Shown here: piece by piece, positions 38,531 to 48,129 of the stretch
Numbering within the stretch: the stretch's first letter is position 1
Layout of the letters: each line of letters opens with the position of its first letter
NCBI RefSeq assembly: GCF_001976065.1
Contig: NZ_MNAH01000007.1
Location: forward strand, 114,005 to 178,004
Direction of reading: 5' to 3'
DNA length: 64,000 nucleotides
Origin: Pseudomonas putida
GTDB lineage: Bacteria > Pseudomonadota > Gammaproteobacteria > Pseudomonadales > Pseudomonadaceae
Program-made: the position numbers and the translations under genes
Notes under the pieces: model-generated
What the model saw: only the letters and a program-made list of their open reading frames with translations
Database searches by the model: none
Told to the model about the DNA's origin: nothing

Positions 38531-39325
38531 TCAACGACGCTTGCGCGAGCCCAATTGAATCCAGGTGGGCGCATGGTCACTGGCATGGGGTTCGTTGCGT
38601 ACCCAGGCATCGACCCCGGCTTCCTCGAGGTAAGGACTCGCGGCCGGGTTGAGCAGCAGGTGATCGATGCGTAACCCGGAGTTCTTCTGCCAGTGCTGGC
38701 GAAAATAATCCCAGAAGGTATAGACCCTCTCCTGCGGATACAGGTGACGCACGGCATCGGTCCAGCCCTGGTCCAGCAAACGCTGATAACACTCGCGGCT
38801 CTCGGGTTGCAACAAGGCATCCTTGAGCCAGGAACGCGGGTTATAGATATCGAGGTCGGTGGGAACCACATTGTAGTCACCCGCCAGCACCACTGGATGC
38901 TCGCTGCCCTGCAGCGACTGCGCGTACTGGATCAGGCGCTCGAACCAGGCCAGCTTGTAATCGAACTTCGGCCCCGGTTGCGGATTGCCGTTGGGCAAGT
39001 ACAGGCACCCCACCAGCACCCCATGGACGGCTGCTTCCAGATAACGGCTGTGGGTATCGTCGTCATCGCCGGGCAGGCCTCGGCGGCTTTCCAGCGGCTG
39101 CGCATCCCGGGCCAGAATCGCCACCCCGTTCCACGATGCTTGCCCCTGCCAGATCGCCCCGTAGCCGACAGCTTCCAACTGCGCGGCGGGAAACGCACTG
39201 TCGACCGACTTGAGTTCCTGCAGACAGGCGATGTCCGGCTGCTCGCGCTCAAGCCAGGCCAATAGATTCGGCAGGCGGGCCCGCATGCCGTTGACGTTGA
39301 ACGTCGCGATTCGCAGCTTTTTCAT
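38531..39325 (-). CDS. xthA: Exodeoxyribonuclease III / AP endonuclease (ExoIII family)
   Basis: A 264-residue Mg-dependent nuclease of base-excision repair. Motifs: KLRIATFNVNGMRARL at the start, the LQELK metal glutamate, AGDYNVVPTDLDIYN and the closing SDHAPTWI. ATG 39325 is chosen over the GTG two codons upstream. It appears monocistronic. Confidence 0.94.
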   Translation of the reverse strand: MKKLRIATFNVNGMRARLPNLLAWLEREQPDIACLQELKSVDSAFPAAQLEAVGYGAIWQGQASWNGVAILARDAQPLESRRGLPGDDDDTHSRYLEAAVHGVLVGCLYLPNGNPQPGPKFDYKLAWFERLIQYAQSLQGSEHPVVLAGDYNVVPTDLDIYNPRSWLKDALLQPESRECYQRLLDQGWTDAVRHLYPQERVYTFWDYFRQHWQKNSGLRIDHLLLNPAASPYLEEAGVDAWVRNEPHASDHAPTWIQLGSRKRR

Positions 39326-39482
39326 GACCACCGTCCCGTTTGGCTGGGCCTATTGGGTGTGACCACACCGCCTGCCAGCTGTTCGGTCAATCACAACCTG
39401 TGCCGCTCGTCATCCAGTCGGCACCAAGCGCCCCGCCCTTCACACCAACTTCAGGTAACGACTCATTTTTTGGAGACGGACC

Positions 39483-39782
39483 ATGATCAATACCAAACTC
39501 ACTTCGCTGTTTCTCGCCGGTTTGCTCTGCGCGGCCCCCTTGGCCACCTTCGCGGCGTCCGGCGATGGCGCGGACGCGACGGGCACTAAATCCGGTGCAA
39601 CCAGTGGCCCGGTCATGCCGCCCGACAACACCCCGAGTTCGCCCTCGGGCGGCAACGCCGGTGACGGTGGCGCCACCGGTTCTTCGAGTGGCAGTGCCGG
39701 TGGCAGCAGCAGTTCGGGTGCCGGAGGGGGCACCGGGGCCGGTGGCGGGACCGGTGGGGCTGGCGGCGGGACGGGCAGCTGA
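39483..39782 (+). CDS. Secreted Gly/Ser-rich low-complexity protein
   Basis: The 99-residue product has a clear signal peptide (MINTKLTSLFLAGLLCAAPLA, cut near TFA-AS) and then a mature part made almost only of Gly, Ser, Ala and Thr (GAGGGTGAGGGTGGAGGG). GGAG precedes the start and a hairpin follows the stop. Such proteins are predicted disordered. No function is known to me. Confidence 0.75.
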   Translation: MINTKLTSLFLAGLLCAAPLATFAASGDGADATGTKSGATSGPVMPPDNTPSSPSGGNAGDGGATGSSSGSAGGSSSSGAGGGTGAGGGTGGAGGGTGS

Positions 39783-39789
39783 ACGCGTA

Positions 39790-39826
39790 AAGGCAGCCGA
39801 TGGTGATTCAGCCTCGGCTGCCTTCT
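39790..39826 (+). terminator. Probable terminator after the Gly-rich gene
   Basis: GGCAGCCGA (39792-39800) pairs perfectly with TCGGCTGCC (39814-39822); only a short T tract follows. Confidence 0.6.
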
Positions 39827-39962
39827 GCCCCGTACCTACATCTGCCTGACCGCCGGCGGATTCCACTAGTCATTCAACGTCTCGGCCCCGGGAGCGGTAG
39901 AGCTACCGGAACGCTAGACGATCAATTACACAAGTTCCGAGAGGAGGACGGTCGGCCCCACA

Positions 39963-41534
39963 TCAACGATCCGATCGCATCAGCGCTTGGGCTTCGCTCT
40001 CCATCGATAACACCGCCGAACGGTTCCTGCCCGAGTGCTTGGCCTGATACAGCGCAGCATCCGCGCGCTGGATGAACACTTCCATGCTGTCACGCCCCGT
40101 CGGCACGAACGAATAGCAACCCAGGCTGACGGTCACGAATCCGGTAGGCGAGCCCGTGTGGCTGATGTTCTTGCCCATGACGCTGTGGCGAATCTGTTCG
40201 GCGAGGGTCATGGCACCACGGATATCGGTATCGGGCAGCAACACCGCAAACTCTTCACCCCCGTAACGCACCGCCAGATCGGCCTTGCGGTGGCAGCAGC
40301 TTTTCACGGCCCGCGCCACTTCGGCCAAACAGTGATCACCCACCACGTGACCGTAGGTGTCGTTGTAGCGCTTGAAGAAATCGATATCGAGCATGATCAG
40401 GCTCAGCGGACTGTTTTTCCGGGCGCCGCGACCGAATTCGATATCGAGGGCCCGCTCGAACAGCCTTCGATTGGCCAGGCCGGTCAGGCTGTCGTGGGTG
40501 GCAATCAGTTCCAGCGCGTGTTGAGCCTTGCGCAAATCCGCCTCGACCTGCTCACCGACACGCACCTGACGAATGAACACCCAGCCGATCAGACCGACCC
40601 CCAGCATGACCAGCACGACGATTGCGCTGGAACGCACCGCCGTGTCGTACCACCCCGCCAGGATCGAGTCCCGGGAGGATGCCGCCGAGACCACCAGCGG
40701 GTAGGCCTCCAGCTGCCGATAGCCATACAGCCGGACAATGCCATCCACCTCGGATGCGAACATCGCGTTGCCGGAAGTCGCCCGCGGTAAAAGGTCCTGG
40801 AAGATTTCCCCCTTGGCCAACGATGTACCGATCTGCGCCTGCACATAGGGCCGGCGTGCCAATAGCGTGCCATCGGTCAACGCCAGAAACATCGTGCCGT
40901 TGTCGTCGATACTGAAGCTTTTGAAGAACTGCTCGAAGTACGACATCTTTATCCCGGCCAGCAGCACTCCCTGGAACTGGCCATTGCGATCATTGACCCG
41001 CTTGGAGACTGGAATGATCCATTCTCCGTTTTCCCGACTGCGGATTGCCGGGCCTATATGCGCCACGGACGAGATGTTCTGCTGGTGAAACTTGAAGTAC
41101 TCGCGGTCTGCCACGCCGTTGCCGCGAGGCAGTGCTGCAAATGAGGTGACGACCCACTGGCCCTTTTGATCAAACAGCAGGATGCCGTGCAATTGATCGA
41201 GCACCTGCACCCGCCGGGCGAAGGTTTTCTGCAAGCGCGGACGCTGGGCAGGGCCGAATCCGTCGGTCTGGATCCAGTCCACCAGGCTGGTCAGCACCAG
41301 ATCGGCCTGCATGAAAGTGTCTTCGGCCTGCTGTGCCATGGCCCGCGCCAGGTTCGACGACGCAATCTGGGCCTGGCTCAGGTCGTGGCGTCGGGATTGT
41401 TCCAGTTGCAAATAAAGCAGGCCGCACAGACACAGGCACACCGTGCCGATAAACAACACCGCAGCCTTGCGCAGTGGAATGCGTTTCAAGGCGACGCCGG
41501 GGGCGTGGTACAGGTCATCAAGGCGTGGTGGCAA
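39963..41534 (-). CDS. Membrane-bound diguanylate cyclase with CACHE-type sensor
   Basis: The 523-residue protein has an N-terminal membrane segment (KAAVLFIGTVCLCLCGLLYL), a 250-residue periplasmic sensor of dCACHE type (IQTDGFGPAQRP..., KRVNDRNGQFQGVLLAGIKM), a second membrane segment (AIVVLVMLGVGLIGWVFI) and a GGDEF domain with the active GGEEF motif and an RKAD inhibitory I-site five residues before it. TTG 41534 is proposed as start because GGGGAG lies six bases upstream and upstream codons do not look coding. It should make cyclic-di-GMP in response to a periplasmic ligand. Confidence 0.9.
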   Translation of the reverse strand: MPPRLDDLYHAPGVALKRIPLRKAAVLFIGTVCLCLCGLLYLQLEQSRRHDLSQAQIASSNLARAMAQQAEDTFMQADLVLTSLVDWIQTDGFGPAQRPRLQKTFARRVQVLDQLHGILLFDQKGQWVVTSFAALPRGNGVADREYFKFHQQNISSVAHIGPAIRSRENGEWIIPVSKRVNDRNGQFQGVLLAGIKMSYFEQFFKSFSIDDNGTMFLALTDGTLLARRPYVQAQIGTSLAKGEIFQDLLPRATSGNAMFASEVDGIVRLYGYRQLEAYPLVVSAASSRDSILAGWYDTAVRSSAIVVLVMLGVGLIGWVFIRQVRVGEQVEADLRKAQHALELIATHDSLTGLANRRLFERALDIEFGRGARKNSPLSLIMLDIDFFKRYNDTYGHVVGDHCLAEVARAVKSCCHRKADLAVRYGGEEFAVLLPDTDIRGAMTLAEQIRHSVMGKNISHTGSPTGFVTVSLGCYSFVPTGRDSMEVFIQRADAALYQAKHSGRNRSAVLSMESEAQALMRSDR

Positions 41535-41745
41535 AGAGCGCTCCCCTGAAAAGGCAAGGCATGAGCGACGCCCATGCCCCCTGATTTCGGCCGCCAAGTC
41601 TACGATGTTCCAAACGGGAAAAGGACAACAGATGCCAAATGGTTGCTTGTCCCGCCAGGAAACCCTCGGTGGCATGACCCAGGACAACAGCCACATCGCC
41701 GTCAAGGAGCTACGATGTGTCTTACACCACGTCAGGGAATTGAAA

Positions 41746-42216
41746 ATGAGCAAGGCAGACGAGCTCGCGATAAAACTGAAACAGACCCGGCTTGCCAGCA
41801 CGGATCAGGCGATCGACAGCTGGCCGGGCCAGGTCTATGCGCTGTATCAACGGATCGAGGCCTGGCTACAGCCCTTGACCGAGGCCGGCATGGTCCTGCG
41901 GCGCAACCCTACTCACGTGTACGAGAGTCACCCGCTGGGCGACACTTTCGACTATGCCATCGACCAATTGGTGATCAGCGCCAATCACCACAGCATCACC
42001 TTCGACCCTGTTGCGCGTTTTACGGCAGATGGCGAGGGGCGGGTCGAAATTCACAGTCAGGGCAATGAACTTGCCCTGGTGCGCACCGTGGACGAACACG
42101 GTGCAACACATTGGTGGCTGCAAGAGCTCGAGCAAGCCGCAACGCGGCCGGATGCGGTGGCGCTGACTGAAAACAATTTGCTGTCAGTGGTACAGGCAGG
42201 ACTGGCGCTCGGATAA
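41746..42216 (+). CDS. Hypothetical protein, 156 aa
   Basis: The start ATG 41746 (MSKADELAIKLKQTRL) has AGGGAA upstream; longer in-frame starts run into the divergent gene's leader. The protein is soluble, acidic, with no signal peptide or known motif (SWPGQVYALYQRIEAWLQPL, NPTHVYESHPLGDTFDYAID). Its stop abuts the stop of the convergent RNase gene with no gap. Confidence 0.75.
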   Translation: MSKADELAIKLKQTRLASTDQAIDSWPGQVYALYQRIEAWLQPLTEAGMVLRRNPTHVYESHPLGDTFDYAIDQLVISANHHSITFDPVARFTADGEGRVEIHSQGNELALVRTVDEHGATHWWLQELEQAATRPDAVALTENNLLSVVQAGLALG

Positions 42217-42876
42217 TCAGCGCAACGCTGGAACCCGAATATCCCCGGCGCGGCATTGGCTTTTCACGCCTTTGCCGCACGAGGCAAACGCCAGGTCCTT
42301 GTCCATGCAGACGCGAACCTCCGACAACTGCGGCCCCTTGCAGATCACCACGACGCCATCCACCGGTATCCCCGGATTGCTCTGGCGGAACATCCGCGCA
42401 ATGTCCGCAGCGGCAAAGTAATGCGTGCTGCTCAACGGTTGCAGCTGCTCGGGAATCCTCACCGCGCCCAAGGCCTTGTCGGAAGCCTCCAGGTAACCGT
42501 CGGCGCCGAGGCCGCTGCACGTGCCGTGCTTGGCCCATTCGTGCTCGAGCAATTTCCTCGACGGGTACAGCGTCAAGCCCTTGGCTCGCTCCTCTGCCGA
42601 GAGCTTTAGCCTCGGCGCGCAAGACTTCGGCCAGCCACCCCGGGTGTATTGCGGCCATAGGCCGTGCAGCACAAAACCGTAGCCTTGGCCGGAACATTGC
42701 GCGTCGTCAGCGTGGGTCAGGCAATACGTGGGTGACCAGGACAGCGCCAACAGGTAGTAATCGAACACCCCTGCCACGGATTCCGGTCCGCCATTTCGCG
42801 AATCCCGGGCGCTGCTCGTGCCGACGCTGGCGAGCGTCAACAGGATCAGCGCGACCACGGCATGAAGTCTGTTCAT
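42217..42876 (-). CDS. Secreted ribonuclease, T2 family
   Basis: A 219-residue periplasmic or secreted RNase I-like enzyme. A signal peptide (MNRLHAVVALILLTLASVG) is followed by the two catalytic segments FVLHGLWPQ (CAS I) and EHEWAKHGTC (CAS II) containing the active-site histidines and Glu. Six further cysteines suggest disulphides. ATG 42876 has GGGAG seven bases upstream and is preferred to the GTG two codons before. Confidence 0.93.
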   Translation of the reverse strand: MNRLHAVVALILLTLASVGTSSARDSRNGGPESVAGVFDYYLLALSWSPTYCLTHADDAQCSGQGYGFVLHGLWPQYTRGGWPKSCAPRLKLSAEERAKGLTLYPSRKLLEHEWAKHGTCSGLGADGYLEASDKALGAVRIPEQLQPLSSTHYFAAADIARMFRQSNPGIPVDGVVVICKGPQLSEVRVCMDKDLAFASCGKGVKSQCRAGDIRVPALR

Positions 42877-42996
42877 CGGCACGCTCCCGCAGGGTGGCTG
42901 ACCGACGACGGGTCGATCAAAAGCCGCTACTTTGGCATAGCTACACGCGCTTTCGCACCACGAGAGTGAGTAGAAATGATTATGCAGTGTGATCAG

Positions 42997-43800
42997 TCAG
43001 AGCAAGCTGTCGAGCTCCTGCAGCGTCAACCGGGGGATTAGTCGCTGTGGTATTTTCGAGATATCGGACAGGTTGTGGACCTGAAAATCCTCATTCACCA
43101 CCTGCTGCGACAGGATCTTGAAGGACGGCAGGATTCTCGTATGAAAATGCTCATCGAGCACGCAGGGCGAAAGGAACCGGCCCGGCTTTTCATAGAAGCG
43201 CCCCGCCGTCGGGTCCAGGTCGACGCCGACCAGGAACACCCGGGTAAATCCCAAGTGGTAGGCAAGCTGCAAAGCCAGGTAGGCAACGGTGCGGGCGTCA
43301 AAAAAACCGCGTTTCAGATTCTTGCTGAAGCCGAGAGTCTTGTTGCGGGCGCTGCCTAGCCTGCGGCCCCTGACAAAGTCCTTGTCTGTCCTGAAGAAAT
43401 CGCTCCACGAAAGCCTGGGGGCCCGGGTCAGAAAGTACAGCTTGCCCTGGGGTTTTACCGACGTGTGCCAGATATGTTTTTCCCACAATGCAACCCGCTC
43501 GCTGATGCGCATCGCTTCGGTGAACAGCTCCGGTTGCTGCTCGGAAAAGCCCTGGTCCGTACAGACATAGAAATACGGCCTGATACCCGTCCCGATGAAT
43601 TTCGAAATGGCACCGTTCATGGTGATCATCGGAACGCCAGCATACTTGTGCAATGGAAAGTCTTTTGCCGATGCGCCCGACGCCACGATGAACACCGGAC
43701 CTGTTTGAGTGTTGCGGCACTCATCCAGATCATGCACCCGAAGCGAACCCGTGATGTGTGTCATTTTTTTATCGGCAACATCCATCCTCAACGGCCCCAT
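42997..43800 (-). CDS. Unknown protein with a DUF115/MptE-like Rossmann region
   Basis: The 267-residue product has a nucleotide-binding-like segment GPVFIVASGASAKDFPLHKY then MITMNGAISKF and a C-terminal FTRVFLVGVDLDPTAGRFY. This pattern occurs in DUF115/MAF-type proteins and some sialyl- or LPS-modifying transferases. No signal peptide is seen. The start is uncertain (43800, 43785 or 43764). No partner genes are adjacent. Assignment of a substrate would be a guess. Confidence 0.6.
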   Translation of the reverse strand: MGPLRMDVADKKMTHITGSLRVHDLDECRNTQTGPVFIVASGASAKDFPLHKYAGVPMITMNGAISKFIGTGIRPYFYVCTDQGFSEQQPELFTEAMRISERVALWEKHIWHTSVKPQGKLYFLTRAPRLSWSDFFRTDKDFVRGRRLGSARNKTLGFSKNLKRGFFDARTVAYLALQLAYHLGFTRVFLVGVDLDPTAGRFYEKPGRFLSPCVLDEHFHTRILPSFKILSQQVVNEDFQVHNLSDISKIPQRLIPRLTLQELDSLL

Positions 43801-43890
43801 CCCTGTTTATTGATCAACTGTGACCCGCTTCCATGTCGATAGTTTTCAACGGATGAACCTACAATTTGCTTCTGTGCAGGACATCAGGAG

Positions 43891-45645
43891 CTACGATTTA
43901 TCTTGGCCTGTTACCACCAGTGGCGGTTCTGCACGCTGCAATTCAAGGGCGGGCAATTTGGACGGCTGGTTCAAGAGTCGCAGCACCGGCGAATCGTAAC
44001 CGTAAACGTCGGGTTTGAACGTCACCCGTCCGTCGGTATTCAGGTCCACCGTCCAATAGGCCAACAGCACGGGCACCTTGACGGGAAGCTTGATGTTTTC
44101 GGTCCTGCCATTGGCCAGTTGTTTTTGTATACCCGCCGTATTCCAGCGCACAGGGTCGTTGAACAGCAATTCGACCAGTTGCAACGGATTCTCCACCCGG
44201 ATACAGCCTGAGCTGGTGGCACGCATGGATTTGGCGAACAACTCGCGATGGGGCGTGTCGTGGAGGTAGATCGCATAGTCGTTGGGGAACCGGATGACCA
44301 CCTGCCCGAGCGAGTTTTCCGGGCCGGCGTCCTGGCGCAGTGTGATGCCGCGTGCATTGGACCAGTCGACGCTCGACGGATCGAGTGTATTGCCTTCGCG
44401 GTCCAGGGCGCGTATCCGGTTGGCCGCGAGGTAGCCCGGATTCTGCTGGATCTTGGGCAGCATATCCTTGACCAGAATCGTCGGCGGAACAGTCCAGGTG
44501 GGGTTGAACGTGATGTAGGTGATTTCCGACTGGAACACCGGCGTACTGCGAAATGGTTTGCCAACCTGCACCCGGGAGCGCCAGATCGGCTTGCCGTCGC
44601 GGTACAGGGCGACCTTGTAGCCGGCGATATCGACGATGACAAAGGTGCCTTGCAGCTTATAGAGCAACCAGCGCGCCCGCTCCATGTTCACCCGCACCTG
44701 GTCGATTCGCGCCTCGACCGGCACATTCAGCGCCGCCAGCGTCGACGCCCCCGCCACGCCATCGGCGCCTAGGTATTGTTCGAGCTGAAATTTCTTCACC
44801 GCGGCAATGACACTGTCGTCGTAATCGGTGCGACTGGACTTGCGCGGGTCCAGGTACCCGGCCGCCACCAGGCGTGAGCGCAATTGCCGGACGGCGGCAT
44901 TGTCCATGCCGGGCTTGAGCGACTGCCCCTCGGCGACTTTCGGCCAACCACCTGCGTCACGAATCCGGCGCAACTGCGCAAGGCTCTCGCGCAGGCTGCG
45001 ATAAACCGCCTCCTGGGGTGGCGCCTGGGCGAACGCGCGAGCCACGTCATGATCGTCCAGGGCAGTAAAGAAGCTATTCATGTCCTCGCGGGGATCGATG
45101 CCCTCGGGTTCGAAGTTCCAGTGAAAATCCAGCCGCGCCGGATCCACCTTGCCACGGCGCAACTGCAGCAGCGCCGTGATGTAGGTACGGGTGGCCGCGA
45201 TGTCGAAAGCCGCCGATTGCGCCGGTGTCGGCGCCGTGGCCTGCAGCGCCAGTTGCGCCTGGGCCAGCTCGCCAGCCCGGTAATCCTCGGGCACCAGGCC
45301 ATCGGCCTGGGTGTCATCAAGCCCCTTGAGCAATTGGCTGACATCCTGACCGTTCGTCCAGGCCGCGCGGTAATTGCGATGCGAATAGAAATCCAGGACC
45401 ACCCGGGCGACATCCACCCGTCGATGTTTTTGCGAGGTCAACAGTGGCGGGAATGAAGATTGCAAAGGTTCGAGCTGCGCCTGGATCGCCTGACCAACGA
45501 CATCATCGGGTGCAGCACCGACCACAGTCACTGGCGTCGGAGATACCTGCACGATCGGCGAAGTTTCACCCATGGCAGTGCCGCTGATCAGAAAGACCAT
45601 AAAAAATACACGGCTTATGACGAATAACCTTGTTAATTGACCCAT
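43891..45645 (-). CDS. Murein L,D-transpeptidase, YcbB/LdtD type
   Basis: A 584-residue periplasmic enzyme: signal peptide/anchor (LFVISRVFFMVFLISG), an N-terminal scaffold domain, a peptidoglycan-binding domain (MDNAAVRQLRSRLVAAGYLD..FQLEQYLGADGVAG) and a YkuD catalytic domain with HDTPHRELF and SSGCIRVENP (catalytic Cys481). It makes 3-3 cross-links in peptidoglycan. AAGGAT sits seven bases before the ATG. It is divergent from a second, unrelated YkuD-type gene 82 bp away. Confidence 0.93.
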   Translation of the reverse strand: MGQLTRLFVISRVFFMVFLISGTAMGETSPIVQVSPTPVTVVGAAPDDVVGQAIQAQLEPLQSSFPPLLTSQKHRRVDVARVVLDFYSHRNYRAAWTNGQDVSQLLKGLDDTQADGLVPEDYRAGELAQAQLALQATAPTPAQSAAFDIAATRTYITALLQLRRGKVDPARLDFHWNFEPEGIDPREDMNSFFTALDDHDVARAFAQAPPQEAVYRSLRESLAQLRRIRDAGGWPKVAEGQSLKPGMDNAAVRQLRSRLVAAGYLDPRKSSRTDYDDSVIAAVKKFQLEQYLGADGVAGASTLAALNVPVEARIDQVRVNMERARWLLYKLQGTFVIVDIAGYKVALYRDGKPIWRSRVQVGKPFRSTPVFQSEITYITFNPTWTVPPTILVKDMLPKIQQNPGYLAANRIRALDREGNTLDPSSVDWSNARGITLRQDAGPENSLGQVVIRFPNDYAIYLHDTPHRELFAKSMRATSSGCIRVENPLQLVELLFNDPVRWNTAGIQKQLANGRTENIKLPVKVPVLLAYWTVDLNTDGRVTFKPDVYGYDSPVLRLLNQPSKLPALELQRAEPPLVVTGQDKS

Positions 45646-45727
45646 GGATAATCCTTAATCACCTGTAATCAAAGGGCTAGCGTCCAACTCACTGCTAGAC
45701 TCGAAATATTCCTGATGAGACATTTTT

Positions 45728-46429
45728 ATGGCGCTACATCGCTTTGGCTTCCTGCCAGTCCTGTTGCTGACGTCGGCTTTTCTTCCATCAGCCTACGCCG
45801 ATTCGCTCGAAGTCGCGCTGGCCAAAGCGGCTCCAAACGCCAATGCCAAGGTCATTGCCCTGGCGGTTCGCGCAACACAGTGTACCCGCACCCAAGGCGC
45901 AGCCCCGGCACAGAGACTAGCAGTGATCGATTATTCACTGCCTTCGACCGAACAACGCCTGTGGGTGTTCGATCTGAAAAAACGCAAGTTGCTCTTCCAC
46001 GAACTCGTCGCCCATGGCCGCAACAGCGGCGAAAACATGACCACCCAGTTTTCCAACCAGAATGAAAGCTTCGCCACCAGCCTTGGCCTGTACCGTACCC
46101 AACAGAGCTACGTCGGCAAGAACGGCTATTCCCTGCGCATGGAAGGCCTGGAACCGGGCTTCAACGATAACGCCTTTGACCGGGCCATCGTCATCCACGG
46201 CGCGCCCTATGTCAGCCCGGTGCTGGCTCGCGCCAACGGCCGCATCGGCAGGAGTCTGGGCTGCCCGGCAGTCAGGCCGGCCATCGCCCACCGCCTGATC
46301 GACTCGATGAAGGATGGACAGCTGCTGTTTTCCTACTATCCGGACCAACGCTGGCTGAAATCGTCTTCGTACATCAATTGCGGCAGCGGCACGGTAGCCT
46401 CGTCGGACAAGGTCACTTCACGCCAGTAA
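45728..46429 (+). CDS. Murein L,D-transpeptidase catalytic-domain protein (YkuD_2 type)
   Basis: The 233-residue exported protein has a signal peptide (FGFLPVLLLTSAFLPSAYA) and the core AIVIHGAPYVS with RSLGCPAVRP (Cys179), the HxG and S-x-GC motif of the YkuD_2 family, whose members anchor or cross-link peptidoglycan. It lacks the scaffold and peptidoglycan-binding domains of its divergent neighbour. No strong ribosome site is seen. Confidence 0.85.
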   Translation: MALHRFGFLPVLLLTSAFLPSAYADSLEVALAKAAPNANAKVIALAVRATQCTRTQGAAPAQRLAVIDYSLPSTEQRLWVFDLKKRKLLFHELVAHGRNSGENMTTQFSNQNESFATSLGLYRTQQSYVGKNGYSLRMEGLEPGFNDNAFDRAIVIHGAPYVSPVLARANGRIGRSLGCPAVRPAIAHRLIDSMKDGQLLFSYYPDQRWLKSSSYINCGSGTVASSDKVTSRQ

Positions 46430-46533
46430 ACATCCCGCGCAAGCGGTCATCTGCCAAAAACGGGCACGACATCAGGGAAATTGCGTCGAACACACGCTTA
46501 TAATCCGCTCGTTCGCCCGTATTCGAGACCGGT

Positions 46534-47613
46534 ATGACCGCTATCCATATCAAGTTCCCCTCCCTGACCCTCAAGGCTGGCGCCCGGGCACTGGCACGCA
46601 TTCGCCAGAACGGCTTGAGCGCCGCCGATGTCGGCACGCTACCCGGTGCCGCTGGGGGTCCCAAGGCCCTGGGGATTCAGGGGCTGGACCTGGCATTGTT
46701 CGGCGAATGGCTGCCGGCGGCGCCGCGCGAGCGCTCGTTGATCGGCGCGTCGGTGGGTTCCTGGCGTTTTGCCAGCGCCTGCCTGCCGGATGCCGCCGAA
46801 GGCCTGCGGCGCCTTGGCCACCTCTACACCGAACAGAACTTCAGCAAAGGCGTGACCATGGCGCAGGTCAGCCAAAGTTCCCGGCGCATGCTCGATGATC
46901 TGCTCGACGGGCGTGACGCGGCCCTGCTCGACAACCCTCATTACCGCTTGAACATCATGGTGGTCAAAAGCCACGGCCTGCTCGCGGACGACCATCGCGG
47001 CCGCCTGGGCCTGGGCCTGTCGTCGGTGATCGCCGACAACCTGCGCGGTCGTGCACGGCTGTCCCGGCACTTCGAGCGGCTGATCATCCACGACCCGCGC
47101 CTGGCACCGCCGGTCAACGCGCTGAACGACTTCCCCTCGCGCTTCGTCGCCCTGGACAGCGCCAATCTGCGCCAGGCCCTGCTCGCCTCGGGTTCGATCC
47201 CGATGGTGATGGAAGGCGTGCGTCATCTTCCTGGCGCCGGTGCGGGCACGTTCCGCGATGGCGGTCTGCTGGACTATCACCTGGACCTGCCCTACAGCGG
47301 CAACGACATCGTGCTTTATCCGCACTTCACCGATCGGGTGATTCCCGGCTGGTTCGACAAGACCCTGCCCTGGCGCCGCGCCTGCCCTGTGCGCTTGCAG
47401 GATGTCGTACTGCTGGCACCCTCGAAGGAGTACCTGGCGCGCCTGCCCTACGGCAAATTGCCAGACCGCAATGATTTCAAGCGCTTCATGGGCGATGCCC
47501 CGAGCCGCCAGAAATACTGGCGCACGACCATGGATGAAAGCCGCCGCCTGGGCGACGAGTTTCTCGAACTGGCGGCCAACGGTCGTCTCGCCGAACGCTT
47601 GCTGACCCTTTAG
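46534..47613 (+). CDS. Patatin-like phospholipase
   Basis: A 359-residue protein with the patatin set: glycine-rich oxyanion loop GAAGGPKALGIQG, nucleophile GASVGSW (Ser in G-x-S-x-G) and the catalytic Asp in RDGGLLDYH. No signal peptide is apparent, so it likely acts in the cytoplasm or at the inner membrane on lipid acyl esters. It is followed 75 bp later by a QueD-type gene on the same strand. Confidence 0.88.
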   Translation: MTAIHIKFPSLTLKAGARALARIRQNGLSAADVGTLPGAAGGPKALGIQGLDLALFGEWLPAAPRERSLIGASVGSWRFASACLPDAAEGLRRLGHLYTEQNFSKGVTMAQVSQSSRRMLDDLLDGRDAALLDNPHYRLNIMVVKSHGLLADDHRGRLGLGLSSVIADNLRGRARLSRHFERLIIHDPRLAPPVNALNDFPSRFVALDSANLRQALLASGSIPMVMEGVRHLPGAGAGTFRDGGLLDYHLDLPYSGNDIVLYPHFTDRVIPGWFDKTLPWRRACPVRLQDVVLLAPSKEYLARLPYGKLPDRNDFKRFMGDAPSRQKYWRTTMDESRRLGDEFLELAANGRLAERLLTL

Positions 47614-47688
47614 TCAGGACAAGCTGTTAAACTCGCCACCTGCCCACATCGCCGCGGCGATCGCCACCTGAACAGAGCTGAAACCACT

Positions 47689-48045
47689 GTGGAAATCTTC
47701 AAAGAATTTACCTTCGAATCCGCCCACCGCCTGCCCCACGTCCCGGACGGCCACAAGTGCGGCCGCCTGCACGGTCACTCGTTCAAAGTGGCGATTCACC
47801 TCAGTGGCGACCTCGATCCGCATACCGGCTGGATTCGTGACTTCTCGGAAATCAAGGCGATCTTCAAGCCGCTGTATGAGCGCCTGGACCACAACTATCT
47901 GAACGATATTCCTGGCCTGGAGAATCCGACCAGCGAAGTGCTGGCCAAATTCATATGGGCCGAACTCAAGCCGCTGCTGCCGGAATTGAGTGCGATCCGG
48001 ATTCACGAGACCTGCACCAGCGGTTGCATCTATCGCGGCGAGTAA
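47689..48045 (+). CDS. queD: 6-carboxytetrahydropterin synthase (QueD family)
   Basis: A 118-residue tunnelling-fold enzyme with zinc histidines in FESAHRL and GRLHGHSF, the catalytic Cys in HKCGR, and the closing motif IHETCTSGCIYRGE. It converts dihydroneopterin triphosphate on the queuosine/deazapurine pathway. The start is GTG 47689. A terminator follows directly. Confidence 0.93.
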   Translation: MEIFKEFTFESAHRLPHVPDGHKCGRLHGHSFKVAIHLSGDLDPHTGWIRDFSEIKAIFKPLYERLDHNYLNDIPGLENPTSEVLAKFIWAELKPLLPELSAIRIHETCTSGCIYRGE

Positions 48046-48056
48046 GCCCATCGATC

Positions 48057-48087
48057 AAAAAAACCACCGAGACCGGTGGTTTTTTTA
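48057..48087 (+). terminator. Intrinsic terminator of the queD-type gene
   Basis: CCACCG (48064-48069) pairs with CGGTGG (48074-48079); the stem extends through AAA/TTT and ends in a T run. Confidence 0.9.
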
Positions 48088-48129
48088 TGCCTATGCTTTT
48101 TGGCTCGCACCCGCCGAGAGGATACGCAC

